A stretch of DNA of 37,257 nucleotides from a virus (IMGVR_UViG_3300017917_002501:1-37257), one strand, 5' to 3'. Numbered from the stretch's first letter, positions 6,184 through 12,432 are shown. Notes: a model not told the origin generated them from the sequence alone. Numbers and translations: made by a program.

Positions 6184-7000
6184 TCTTGGCGGGACGTCCC
6201 AAACCATATCAAATCGGACATTGCCAAACCTTATATCAGATATTACGATAGATCAATTTTTTTCCAGATTCCAAACATTACGATAGTTAAAAAATTTTCC
6301 AGATTCATGACAAACCTTATATCTTAAAAACCTTTGTTTGTCAAACCTTATATCCAGACTATAGTGTTTGTTATACCTATAGGGATATTACGAAGGATCT
6401 TTCTAAATCCCGTGCCCTAGCGTGTCTAATAATCTTAGCAGACATTACGAAGCGGGATTAAAAACCCCTGAACTCAATAAGAAAAACCCCTATATAAAAA
6501 ACAATTCTTTTCTGGATTTTTTTAAATATTATCAAACCTTTTTAAATTGTTTTGCAGATTTTTCTGACATTTTTGTGGGTTTTTTATATAGAAAATATAG
6601 TGGTTTGATACTTGACAAACAAGGTTTGATATGGTATAAGGCCCCTATATGCAAGATATGAAGGTTTGTTAAGTAAAGGCTAAGGTTTGTTAGGTAAAGG
6701 TTTGGACGCCAGGAGATTACGACGCCTTCTAAAAAAGTGCACTATAACCCATATATCTCCACTTCACTCCACTTTACACCACTAATTGATACTTAGTAAC
6801 ATTTATTTTCTGCAACGGTACATACCAAACCCTCATATCTGGCCATATAAGCCTATTTAAGGCCCTATTGGCTCTGGTTTGATATCAGGCTATGGATCAA
6901 AAACCTTAATATCAGGCATATAAATGTCAGGCGTATCAGGCATATCCTAAAAACAAGGTTTTGTATATAGGGTTATGTCTTATAGGGGTTATCAGGATAC
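6184..7000. repeat. Iteron-like repeat field; candidate origin or control region
   Basis: No convincing gene is present. Repeats seen: CAAACCTTATATC three times exactly (6225-6237, 6311-6323, 6342-6354) with variants at 6200 and 6899; its inverse AAGGTTTG at 6621, 6661, 6682 and 6698; ATTACGA at 6242, 6277, 6387, 6444 and 6716; two tandem 35-bp units (6242-6276, 6277-6311); two 19-bp units with a 21-bp period (6661-6679, 6682-6700); TATCAGGCATAT twice (from about 6910 and 6935). Forward and inverse forms lie mainly on opposite sides of about 6500. Confidence 0.6.
6191..6200. promoter_or_regulatory. GGGACGTCCC palindrome
   Basis: A perfect 10-bp palindrome whose half GGGACGTC also occurs at 632-639, 1337-1344 (inverted) and about 2599-2606. 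It is GC-rich against an AT-rich background and marks the left edge of the repeat field. Confidence 0.5.
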
Positions 7001-7002
7001 TT

Positions 7003-7031
7003 TTGACTTCCCCCGCAAAATTTGCTACAAT
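7003..7031 (+). promoter_or_regulatory. Promoter, TTGACTTCCCC class
   Basis: TTGACT (7003-7008), 17-bp spacer starting TCCCCC, TACAAT (7026-7031). No gene starts until 7155; the predicted transcript from about 7038 first covers the RNA-like element 7049-7117. Confidence 0.75.
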
Positions 7032-7037
7032 TATCTA

Positions 7038-7117
7038 AGAGGCATGAACGTTCTGTTCCCTATTTTGTGGAAGTGGTCGTAACTCTCTAAACTCCTAGAC
7101 ATGAGTTAAAACTGTCT
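7038..7117 (+). ncRNA. Candidate small RNA / structured element, copy 2
   Basis: It is transcribed from the promoter at 7003 and contains no plausible gene. CGTTC (7049), CTATTT (7060), AAGTGGTC (7071) and CCT (7094) appear in the same order and nearly the same spacing as in 542-607, and it ends with the hairpin AGACA (7097-7101), loop TGAGTTAAAAC, TGTCT (7113-7117). The stem changes are compensating relative to 2494-2514. A new promoter starts 3 nt after the hairpin. Confidence 0.4.
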
Positions 7118-7119
7118 AT

Positions 7120-7148
7120 TTGACTTTAAATACAAGGTTTGGTAAAAT
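7120..7148 (+). promoter_or_regulatory. Promoter giving a leaderless start at 7155
   Basis: TTGACT (7120-7125), 17-bp spacer, TAAAAT (7143-7148); ATG 7155 is 6 nt after the -10 box. Confidence 0.7.
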
Positions 7149-7154
7149 GGATAT

Positions 7155-7295
7155 ATGGAAAAAACTATCGATATTATTAAAGAAGAATTAAGGCAGCACA
7201 TTGCTGCTTCTATTATTGATAGATGCAAACATTTGTCCCCAGATCTTACTCCCTGTGCTCATTGTATAGAGTCAGCACACTTAGCCTTTGAGTAG
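7155..7295 (+). CDS. Small hypothetical protein with Cys pair (46 aa)
   Basis: Probably leaderless from the promoter at 7120. The product starts MEKTIDIIKEELRQHIAASI and carries C25 and the pair C34-x2-C37 (TPCAHCIES). It looks like a helical piece followed by a metal-binding turn. It overlaps a possible TTG-started zinc-finger frame. No family recognised. Confidence 0.6.
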   Translation: MEKTIDIIKEELRQHIAASIIDRCKHLSPDLTPCAHCIESAHLAFE

Positions 7296-7398
7296 GATAA
7301 TCATTTGCCCTACCTGCCAAAAAGAGTGGGAACTAAGATGGGGTATATTTGCTCACGATAGTTTATCTAGGCACAACAGAGATGCTCACCGAAATTGA
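7288..7398 (+). CDS. Possible C2H2-type mini zinc finger (36 aa, TTG start)
   Basis: A TTG at 7288 overlapping the end of the preceding gene opens a 36-codon frame containing CPTCQKEW and, about 12 residues later, HDSLSRHNRDAH. The C-x2-C...H...H layout fits a single zinc finger. The start codon is weak and no Shine-Dalgarno is obvious, so translation would depend on coupling to the upstream gene. Confidence 0.4.
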   Translation: MSRIIICPTCQKEWELRWGIFAHDSLSRHNRDAHRN

Positions 7399-7434
7399 GT
7401 CGATAGACTCATAGAAAGGTTTAGTTGCTCTATT

Positions 7435-7475
7435 TTCGCCGAACTGAAAAACCCTATTGATTTATTCGCCGAACT
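7435..7475 (+). promoter_or_regulatory. Two TTCGCCGAACT boxes 30 bp apart over a promoter
   Basis: TTCGCCGAACT occurs at 7435-7445 and 7465-7475. The core TTCG-C-CGAA is palindromic. The second copy sits between the -35 (TTGATT, 7457-7462) and -10 (TATGAT, 7480-7485; 17-bp spacer) of the next promoter and the first is just upstream, a classic operator layout. A further inverted repeat TGAGTC-gata-GACTCA lies just upstream (around 7396-7411). Confidence 0.55.
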
Positions 7476-7485
7476 TTGATATGAT
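7457..7485 (+). promoter_or_regulatory. Promoter giving a leaderless start at 7492
   Basis: TTGATT (7457-7462), 17-bp spacer, TATGAT (7480-7485); ATG 7492 follows 6 nt after the -10 box. Confidence 0.6.
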
Positions 7486-7491
7486 TGGTAT

Positions 7492-7641
7492 ATGCATACA
7501 TACGAATTTGTTTGTGAAAAATGTGAAACCAAGATAACTATGGAAATACATATGAAACTTGGCTATAACATGTATTGCCCTTGTGGTAACGCTATGACCT
7601 TAATGTTTTATATTAATAGTCCAGATACGAGGGCTGAATGA
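7492..7641 (+). CDS. Zinc-ribbon mini-protein of the CPCG family (49 aa)
   Basis: The product begins MHTYEFVCEKCETKITMEI and continues to YCPCGNAMTLM. Pairs C8-x2-C11 and C29-x-C31 with Y-E-F-V-C at the start match the proteins at 3352 and 8968. Zinc binding is likely; regulatory or adaptor roles are possible but unproven. It is probably leaderless under the double TTCGCCGAACT operator. Its stop overlaps the next ATG (ATGA). Confidence 0.7.
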   Translation: MHTYEFVCEKCETKITMEIHMKLGYNMYCPCGNAMTLMFYINSPDTRAE

Positions 7642-7751
7642 GTACCCCGAAAATTATGAATATGGATTGGCGAGCAGTTGGCTATTGGCCAGTATGGAAA
7701 GATGGCAAAATAATTTGGGAAAAAGATGACAGAGAAGATTCCAGGATATAA
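7638..7751 (+). CDS. Tiny hypothetical protein (37 aa)
   Basis: ATG 7638 overlaps the preceding stop by 4 nt. The product, beginning MSTPKIMNMDWRAVGYWPVW, is Trp-rich and short. It overlaps the next frame by 26 nt. Assigned as a gene because of coupling on both sides; no function recognised. Confidence 0.45.
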   Translation: MSTPKIMNMDWRAVGYWPVWKDGKIIWEKDDREDSRI

Positions 7752-7836
7752 ACAAACTCCACCAGACTGGTGTGATGATTGTGTAGCAAGTCCAGGTGAA
7801 ACATGTCCAGATTGCGGATGTACCCATAATTGTTAA
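7726..7836 (+). CDS. Cys-rich tiny protein (36 aa)
   Basis: A short frame with WCDDCVASPGETCPDCGCTHNC: seven Cys in the last 21 residues, including CxxC twice. This looks like a metal-binding knuckle. It overlaps the preceding frame and the TTG of the following one. Confidence 0.5.
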   Translation: MTEKIPGYKQTPPDWCDDCVASPGETCPDCGCTHNC

Positions 7837-8039
7837 ATCAATACGAGATTCCTGATCCATTTCAAACCTTTGTATCTAAAAAATATGAAAAGTATAGAGG
7901 TGCTATCTATGACTTCTTTGCTAAAGAATGGTCTGTTGCCTGTGGGTGTTGTGGAGAAGTTCTTTATGCCCCCACCAAAAAAACCATTATAAAAACAAGA
8001 CTTTATCATACTAGAAATGTGTGCTTGGGTGGATACTAA
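7830..8039 (+). CDS. Hypothetical protein with CGCC motif (69 aa, TTG start)
   Basis: The frame opens at TTG 7830 (overlapping the previous stop) and has no early ATG. Residues 37-42 read ACGCCGEVLY, another Cys cluster; the rest is basic (KKTIIKTR). The overlapping layout matches its neighbours. Start uncertain, family unknown. Confidence 0.5.
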   Translation: MLNQYEIPDPFQTFVSKKYEKYRGAIYDFFAKEWSVACGCCGEVLYAPTKKTIIKTRLYHTRNVCLGGY

Positions 8040-8178
8040 CTGGAATCCTGATGTAGCCAAGGAAGTAAAAAAGTTAGAGTTTGAAAGACGCATTGAATTA
8101 ATGACTAAGTTGATTGTTGATAAGGCTAAGAATGATATTAAAGCCAAAGGCAACAAGAAAAGACATAAGCAGTATTAG
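8017..8178 (+). CDS. Small basic helical protein (53 aa)
   Basis: ATG 8017 lies inside the end of the preceding frame. The product starts MCAWVDTNWNPDVAKEVKKLEFERR and ends in a Lys-rich tail (KAKGNKKRHKQY), suggesting nucleic-acid contact. No family recognised. Confidence 0.6.
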   Translation: MCAWVDTNWNPDVAKEVKKLEFERRIELMTKLIVDKAKNDIKAKGNKKRHKQY

Positions 8179-8180
8179 TT

Positions 8181-8303
8181 ATGTGTATTCAGATCAAACC
8201 ATCAGGATGGGATATTGGTGGACTTCCAATAGATGAGTTTCCTATTAAGACTACAATCGATGATGCAGTTGATACCGTGCTTGATTTAGATTATCAAAAA
8301 TGA
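8181..8303 (+). CDS. Small acidic hypothetical protein (40 aa)
   Basis: ATG 8181 follows the previous stop by 2 nt. The product starts MCIQIKPSGWDIGGLPID and ends acidic (DAVDTVLDLDYQK). No motif recognised; it closes the small-gene run before the oxygenase promoter. Confidence 0.5.
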   Translation: MCIQIKPSGWDIGGLPIDEFPIKTTIDDAVDTVLDLDYQK

Positions 8304-8323
8304 TTGAGGTGTATAATTAAAAT

Positions 8324-8809
8324 ATGGATATAACTCAAATAATAACAAATTTTGTAGATAAACAAGATTGTGCTGCAATGATTATGCGCTTAAATGAATT
8401 AGAATCGCAGGGTAATGTAATTATTCGTGATGATGGTCGCATAGGTGTTATAAATCAAGAAGATGAAATTTTTTCTCATTTTGTAACAAAATATAAACAA
8501 AAAGCAATTGATACATTTAATGATGGTTTTAATAGTTTTTCTGGGTATATTGCTACTAAATATAATCCTGGTATTGGGATGGCAACTCATATAGATTCAA
8601 AGCCAGGAGTTGAAATGGGCTGTCTTATGTATTTAAATGATGACTATAAGGGTGGAGAATTAACTTACACAGATCCAGAAGGAATATTTCATACAATAAA
8701 ACCTAAAATGGGTGATATGGTTTATTGTCCTTCTTGGTACTCACATGGTGTAAATAAAGTTGCTTCTGGCATCCGTTATTTTTTCACAATAAGTCTAGAA
8801 AAAGAATAA
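8324..8809 (+). CDS. 2-oxoglutarate/Fe(II) dioxygenase, prolyl-4-hydroxylase type
   Basis: The family hydroxylates proteins or small molecules using Fe(II), O2 and 2-oxoglutarate. The triad is visible: H89-x-D91 (ATHIDS), H141 (YSHGVN) and the 2OG-binding R151 (IRYFF); the preceding GELTYTD strand also fits. At 161 residues it is a minimal single-domain enzyme as found in many aquatic phages. A TATAAT at 8312-8317 places transcription at the ATG, so it is probably leaderless. The substrate is unknown; the neighbouring glycan and fibre genes are candidates only by position. Confidence 0.88.
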   Translation: MDITQIITNFVDKQDCAAMIMRLNELESQGNVIIRDDGRIGVINQEDEIFSHFVTKYKQKAIDTFNDGFNSFSGYIATKYNPGIGMATHIDSKPGVEMGCLMYLNDDYKGGELTYTDPEGIFHTIKPKMGDMVYCPSWYSHGVNKVASGIRYFFTISLEKE

Positions 8810-8810
8810 C

Positions 8811-8839
8811 TTTACAAAAACAGATAATTCTGGTATCCT
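8811..8839 (+). promoter_or_regulatory. Promoter giving a leaderless start at 8846
   Basis: TTTACA (8811-8816), 17-bp spacer, extended -10 TGGTATCCT (TATCCT 8834-8839); ATG 8846 follows after 6 nt. Confidence 0.55.
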
Positions 8840-8845
8840 TATTAT

Positions 8846-8971
8846 ATGAAAATATCAAGAACAGTTTATTTTGGATTAGGAATTATTATTGCACCACCAT
8901 CGAAAGAATATAAGGGCAATATTTGTATTAATTTTTTATGGTGGGAAATTAATTTTGGATGGGCTAAATGA
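8846..8971 (+). CDS. Tiny hydrophobic protein (41 aa)
   Basis: The product MKISRTVYFGLGIIIAPPSK... has two short hydrophobic stretches and aromatic FLWWEINFGW near the C-terminus; membrane association is possible. It ends in an overlap with the next gene's ATG. Confidence 0.55.
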   Translation: MKISRTVYFGLGIIIAPPSKEYKGNICINFLWWEINFGWAK

Positions 8972-9126
8972 ATGACGGAAGACAAAAATATTTATATGTT
9001 TGCCAACACTGTAAAACAGTTGTAAGCATTGAAACGAAATACAGTCTTCCAAGTGATATACAATGTCCTTGTGGATTGAGAATGAATCAAATGTTAAATA
9101 GTTTAAATAAAGAAAACTCAGAATAA
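8968..9126 (+). CDS. Zinc-ribbon mini-protein of the CPCG family (52 aa)
   Basis: ATG 8968 overlaps the preceding TGA. The product begins MNDGRQKYLYVCQHCKTVVS and continues to QCPCGLRMNQM, with C12-x2-C15 and C33-x-C35. It aligns by eye with the proteins at 3352 and 7492: aromatic-x-F/Y-V-C, acidic residue after the first pair, CPCG-x2-M. A zinc ribbon is likely; function unknown. Confidence 0.7.
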   Translation: MNDGRQKYLYVCQHCKTVVSIETKYSLPSDIQCPCGLRMNQMLNSLNKENSE

Positions 9127-9130
9127 AATA

Positions 9131-9973
9131 ATGAAAATTATTGTTTTAGGCAAAGAAGGACTTGTTGGTAGATATGTTTATAAATATTTAAAAAATAATT
9201 TTAATAATGTTTATGGAACAACAAGAACAGATCTTGATTATCTAGATACAGAAAACTTAACCAATAATTTATTAAAACTATACGAAATTAGTGAACAAGA
9301 TATTGTTATTAATTGCGTTGGAATTTTAAAGCATATTGTTAATTTACATAAAGAAGAAGAAGTTATAAAGGTTAATGCACTAGCACCACTATTGTTGGCA
9401 GAATTATCACGCACAGTTAAGTTCAAGTTTATTAATATAACATCTGATTGTGTCTATTCTGGATTAAAATCATTTCATACAGAAAATGATTTCATTGATC
9501 ATGATGAAATATATGCATTAACAAAACGTTTAGGAGAACATCCATATGCAATCAATATTAGAACAAGCGTATGTGGAGAGGAGATTAAGCACAAAAGAAG
9601 TTTTTTAGAATGGGTTTTATCAAGTGAAGGAAAAGAAATTGATGGTTTTGTTAATCATTTTTGGAATGGAATTACCTGTTTAGAATTAGCAAAAGTTATA
9701 GAAAAAATGATTAAAAAGAATATTTGGTGGCATGGAACAAGACATATTTTTTCACCAGAAAGTTTTAATAAATATGAATTATCTAATATGTTTGCTAAAC
9801 TGTACAATATCAATCCAAAATCTATAAATAAATATTCTACAGAGAAAAAAGTTGACAGAACTTTAAGTACAGTGTATAATGAAAATGAAAGGCTAGAAGT
9901 TCAAAGTTTTTTTGTGCAAATGAAAGAAATGTATGACTTTAGCAATATTCTTAGAGCGGTAGATAAGGAATAA
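9131..9973 (+). CDS. RmlD-like NAD(P)-dependent sugar-nucleotide reductase
   Basis: This extended short-chain dehydrogenase has the nucleotide-binding G7-x2-G10-x2-G13 (GKEGLVG), SDCVYSG at 105-111 and the catalytic Y128-x3-K132 (YALTK). DCVYSG is characteristic of RmlD-type dTDP-4-dehydrorhamnose reductases and related enzymes that make deoxysugar nucleotides. At 280 residues it is full length. It opens the glycan-modification island and is followed after 3 nt by a protein of unknown role. The exact sugar cannot be read from sequence; RmlA/B/C are not in the window, so the substrate may come from the host. Confidence 0.82.
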   Translation: MKIIVLGKEGLVGRYVYKYLKNNFNNVYGTTRTDLDYLDTENLTNNLLKLYEISEQDIVINCVGILKHIVNLHKEEEVIKVNALAPLLLAELSRTVKFKFINITSDCVYSGLKSFHTENDFIDHDEIYALTKRLGEHPYAINIRTSVCGEEIKHKRSFLEWVLSSEGKEIDGFVNHFWNGITCLELAKVIEKMIKKNIWWHGTRHIFSPESFNKYELSNMFAKLYNINPKSINKYSTEKKVDRTLSTVYNENERLEVQSFFVQMKEMYDFSNILRAVDKE

Positions 9974-9976
9974 AAG

Positions 9977-10687
9977 ATGAATTTTTTTAAAAAGAAATCA
10001 ACTATATATTATGAGTCTGCAATTCCTGTTTATCCAAACATAATTGTTCCAGCAAAAAATTCTTTCCCCAAATGGCATAAAGTTTTACAAACATTTCCAG
10101 ATAACAAATTACTAGATGATGGTGGAAATATAAGACATACATTAAAACAGTGTGTGCCATTTACAGATTCTTTTTTAACTGGATATACCATTGTTTTGCC
10201 ATTTGACCTAGTGGTAGAAAATAAAAATGGTTTTCCTGTATTTTCTTGGAGATACCCAGAACACAATATGGTTGTTATAAGAAATAAAGATTTAATGAAT
10301 GGTGTTCCACGTCCAACTGGATATAATAACTTTGATCTTGCTTGGCAAACTCCATTATCATTTGAAGTATCAAAAAAATATTCTGTTTTATTTACACACC
10401 CACTTAATAGATATGATCTTCCATTTTTAACAATGACAGTTGTTGTTGATGGTGGATGGGCTTTTCATAATAATGCAAATGTTCCATTTTATTTAAAAGA
10501 AAATTTTGAAGGAATAATTCCACAAGGTACACCAATTGCTCAATTAATACCATTTAAAAAAGAAAAATGGATATCTGTATATTCTAAAAAAATATTACAA
10601 AGGTCAAGACTTAATACTTTGGCCCAACAAAGTTTGGTTTCTGGTTGGTATAAAAAAACATTCTGGACAAAAAAGGAATTTAATTGA
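9977..10687 (+). CDS. Conserved phage protein of unknown function (236 aa)
   Basis: Features such as NSFPKWHKV (about 28), IRHTLKQCVPFTDSFLTGYTIVLP (53-76) and PFLTMTVVVDGGWAFHNNA recall a conserved family in aquatic T4-like phages in which a C-x-PF-x-D segment precedes G-Y-x-[IV]-x-LP. I do not know its biochemical role. It lies 3 nt behind the RmlD-like gene and is probably co-transcribed. No signal peptide. Confidence 0.7.
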   Translation: MNFFKKKSTIYYESAIPVYPNIIVPAKNSFPKWHKVLQTFPDNKLLDDGGNIRHTLKQCVPFTDSFLTGYTIVLPFDLVVENKNGFPVFSWRYPEHNMVVIRNKDLMNGVPRPTGYNNFDLAWQTPLSFEVSKKYSVLFTHPLNRYDLPFLTMTVVVDGGWAFHNNANVPFYLKENFEGIIPQGTPIAQLIPFKKEKWISVYSKKILQRSRLNTLAQQSLVSGWYKKTFWTKKEFN

Positions 10688-10708
10688 TAATATATAAAGG
10701 AGTTAAAC

Positions 10709-10921
10709 ATGGCAAGTTTTGCTGATGATTTGACAGATGAACAAAAAGAGTATGTAATGAATCTTATTATTACCACTGTTAAAGAGATTAGAGAACAAAT
10801 TGCTCAGGATATTGAGGCTACCGTGCCACTTTGGAGAGCAAAAGGCTTACTTAAAAGTCGTAGAACACACAATGCATTTAAGGTTGCTGCAGCCATTGCA
10901 AGAGGACAAAACGAAATTTAA
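10709..10921 (+). CDS. Small helical protein (70 aa)
   Basis: AAAGGAG at a good distance precedes ATG 10709. The product (MASFADDLTDEQKEYVMNLIITTVKEIREQ...) is all helical, with a basic second half (KGLLKSRRTHNAFKVAAAIARG). It could bind DNA or another protein. No family recognised; it ends 2 nt before the deacetylase. Confidence 0.7.
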   Translation: MASFADDLTDEQKEYVMNLIITTVKEIREQIAQDIEATVPLWRAKGLLKSRRTHNAFKVAAAIARGQNEI

Positions 10922-10923
10922 TT

Positions 10924-11541
10924 ATGAATTTTAAGTCTATACTAGCAATTGGTGCTCATCCAGATGATATTGAATTGGCGTGTTTTGGTTTTTTACTTAA
11001 ACAACAAAAACTCGGATCTAAGATTTATGCATTCATTGCTTCACCAGACTCATTAACAAATAATCCAAAAACTTTAACAAGAATTGAAGAATCACAAAAA
11101 TCTTTTAAACTTATTCCAGAATCTATTTTAACCATTAGAGACAAAAATAATATTAATATGGAAAATTATCAAGAAATTGGAGATCAAATTAGAAATATTA
11201 TTTTAGATAATAATATAGATACTGTTATTGTTCATTCTAATAATGACACCATGCAAGAGCACAGATTGTTACATGATATTACAATTACTGCATGTCGTAG
11301 ATTACCGTTAAATATTCTATTGTTTAAAAGTCCCAGTTCAGAAGTTTTTCAAACTAATTTGATTGTTAATATTGAAAATGAATATGAAACTAAAATATTA
11401 GCAATTAAGCAACATTCTACACAATTAAATAAGCCATATTTATTTGACGATAGCCTAACTATTTTTAATCAAAGTTGGATTGGAAAAAAAATGGGATTTA
11501 ATAAAACTGAAGAGTTTATTGTTTATAGGATTGTAATGTAA
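10924..11541 (+). CDS. PIG-L/LmbE-family deacetylase (1)
   Basis: PIG-L enzymes are zinc-dependent N-deacetylases acting on GlcNAc-type sugars, mycothiol precursors and related glycans. The signature AHPDDIE is at residues 11-17 (H12, D14, D15), and the later EHRLLHD (about residues 113-119) supplies the second metal-binding His. At 205 residues the protein is compact but complete. Its stop overlaps the ATG of the acyltransferase (TAATG), so deacetylation and re-acylation of the same sugar is a natural guess. A second PIG-L gene lies at 17646. Confidence 0.85.
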   Translation: MNFKSILAIGAHPDDIELACFGFLLKQQKLGSKIYAFIASPDSLTNNPKTLTRIEESQKSFKLIPESILTIRDKNNINMENYQEIGDQIRNIILDNNIDTVIVHSNNDTMQEHRLLHDITITACRRLPLNILLFKSPSSEVFQTNLIVNIENEYETKILAIKQHSTQLNKPYLFDDSLTIFNQSWIGKKMGFNKTEEFIVYRIVM

Positions 11542-12353
11542 TGACATTCACAATTGGAGAAAATTGTAAAATTCATCCTACTGCTATTATTGATATCAAA
11601 GAAGGGCATATTGGTGATAGAACAATTATTGAGGCCAATGTTGTTATAGAAGGAAATAAAATAATTATTGGCAAAGAATCATTTTTTGGTAGAAATGCTT
11701 CAATTGGTGGATCATCATGCTTTGACAAAGAAGCATATTTGATTGCTGGAGATTGGCTACACGTTGGAATGAATACACATATTAATATTTCTTGTGGAGT
11801 AGATATTGGCAATGAGGTTGCTTTTGGCATGGATAGCAAACTGTTTACACATTCATCGTATATAGATAGTTATGCACTAGGATTTAAGCCACAATGGAAA
11901 GGTGTAAAAATTGGAAACAATGCATTTTTGGCATCAGTTCATATTAATCCTGGTATAGAAATTGGAAATAATGTGGTTGTATCAGCAAGATCTGTTATTA
12001 ATAAAAATCTTCCAGATAATTGTTTTGCTGCAGGAAATCCAATAAAAATATTAAGAGAAAACTTTTTACCAAAACCAATGTCCATTGAAAATAAAACTAT
12101 ATTAATTAATAATATAATTAAACAAACTAAAAATAGATATGATATTGGTATTGATGACGCATCTTTTATTTTTGACAATATTAATGAAACCATTATTATT
12201 AACTCTACCAAAGGACAAACAATATTTGATTTAATTAATAGACAAATTTTTGGATTAGCAACAGAATCTTCTAAGGCATTAAAGGATCAACTTAGAAGAA
12301 ATGGAATTAGATTTAAATATAAAGAAGTCTCAGGGCTTTGGACTAGTTGGTAA
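11541..12353 (+). CDS. Hexapeptide-repeat (LbetaH) acyltransferase
   Basis: Repeated [IV]-G-x4-[IV] hexapeptides run from about residue 10 to 165 (e.g. IGDRTIIEANVVI, IGKESFFGRNASIGG, VDIGNEVAFG, IEIGNNVVVSARSVI), closing with CFAAGNPIKILREN, as in NeuD/LacA-type sugar O- or N-acyltransferases. About 100 further residues form an AT-coded C-terminal domain (180-270) of unknown role. It is translationally coupled to the PIG-L deacetylase, which suggests that the two exchange acyl groups on an amino sugar. Substrate not readable. Confidence 0.85.
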   Translation: MTFTIGENCKIHPTAIIDIKEGHIGDRTIIEANVVIEGNKIIIGKESFFGRNASIGGSSCFDKEAYLIAGDWLHVGMNTHINISCGVDIGNEVAFGMDSKLFTHSSYIDSYALGFKPQWKGVKIGNNAFLASVHINPGIEIGNNVVVSARSVINKNLPDNCFAAGNPIKILRENFLPKPMSIENKTILINNIIKQTKNRYDIGIDDASFIFDNINETIIINSTKGQTIFDLINRQIFGLATESSKALKDQLRRNGIRFKYKEVSGLWTSW

Positions 12354-12358
12354 TTTAA

Positions 12359-12432
12359 GCACCAGTAGCCAAGTTGGTTAAGGCACCGAACTCATAATTC
12401 GGCTATCATAGGTTCAAGTCCTATCTGGTGTA
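12359..12432 (+). tRNA. tRNA with CAT anticodon (Ile2-like, or elongator Met)
   Basis: Acceptor GCACCAG/CTGGTGT (G1.T72 wobble), D-stem GCC/GGC, anticodon stem CCGAA/TTCGG with loop CTCATAA, T-stem ATAGG/CCTAT; discriminator A, then CA. The G1.U72 pair is not the C-A mismatch typical of initiator tRNA. C4-G69 and C5-G68 match the pairs known to favour lysidine synthase TilS, so this may be tRNA-Ile2, reading AUA after modification. Confidence 0.93.

Noticed and set aside
6422-6661. A 79-codon GTG-started open frame inside the repeat field
   Set aside because: It has no ribosome-binding site, its codons are made of the repeat units, and the composition is atypical; more likely chance in non-coding DNA.
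7041-7080. Resemblance to a glutamine (glnA / downstream-peptide) riboswitch: CGTTC...GGAAGTGG
   Set aside because: The 3' partner of the CGTTC stem and the conserved pseudoknot are not found, and copy 1 at 542 lacks GGAAGTAGG; similarity too weak.
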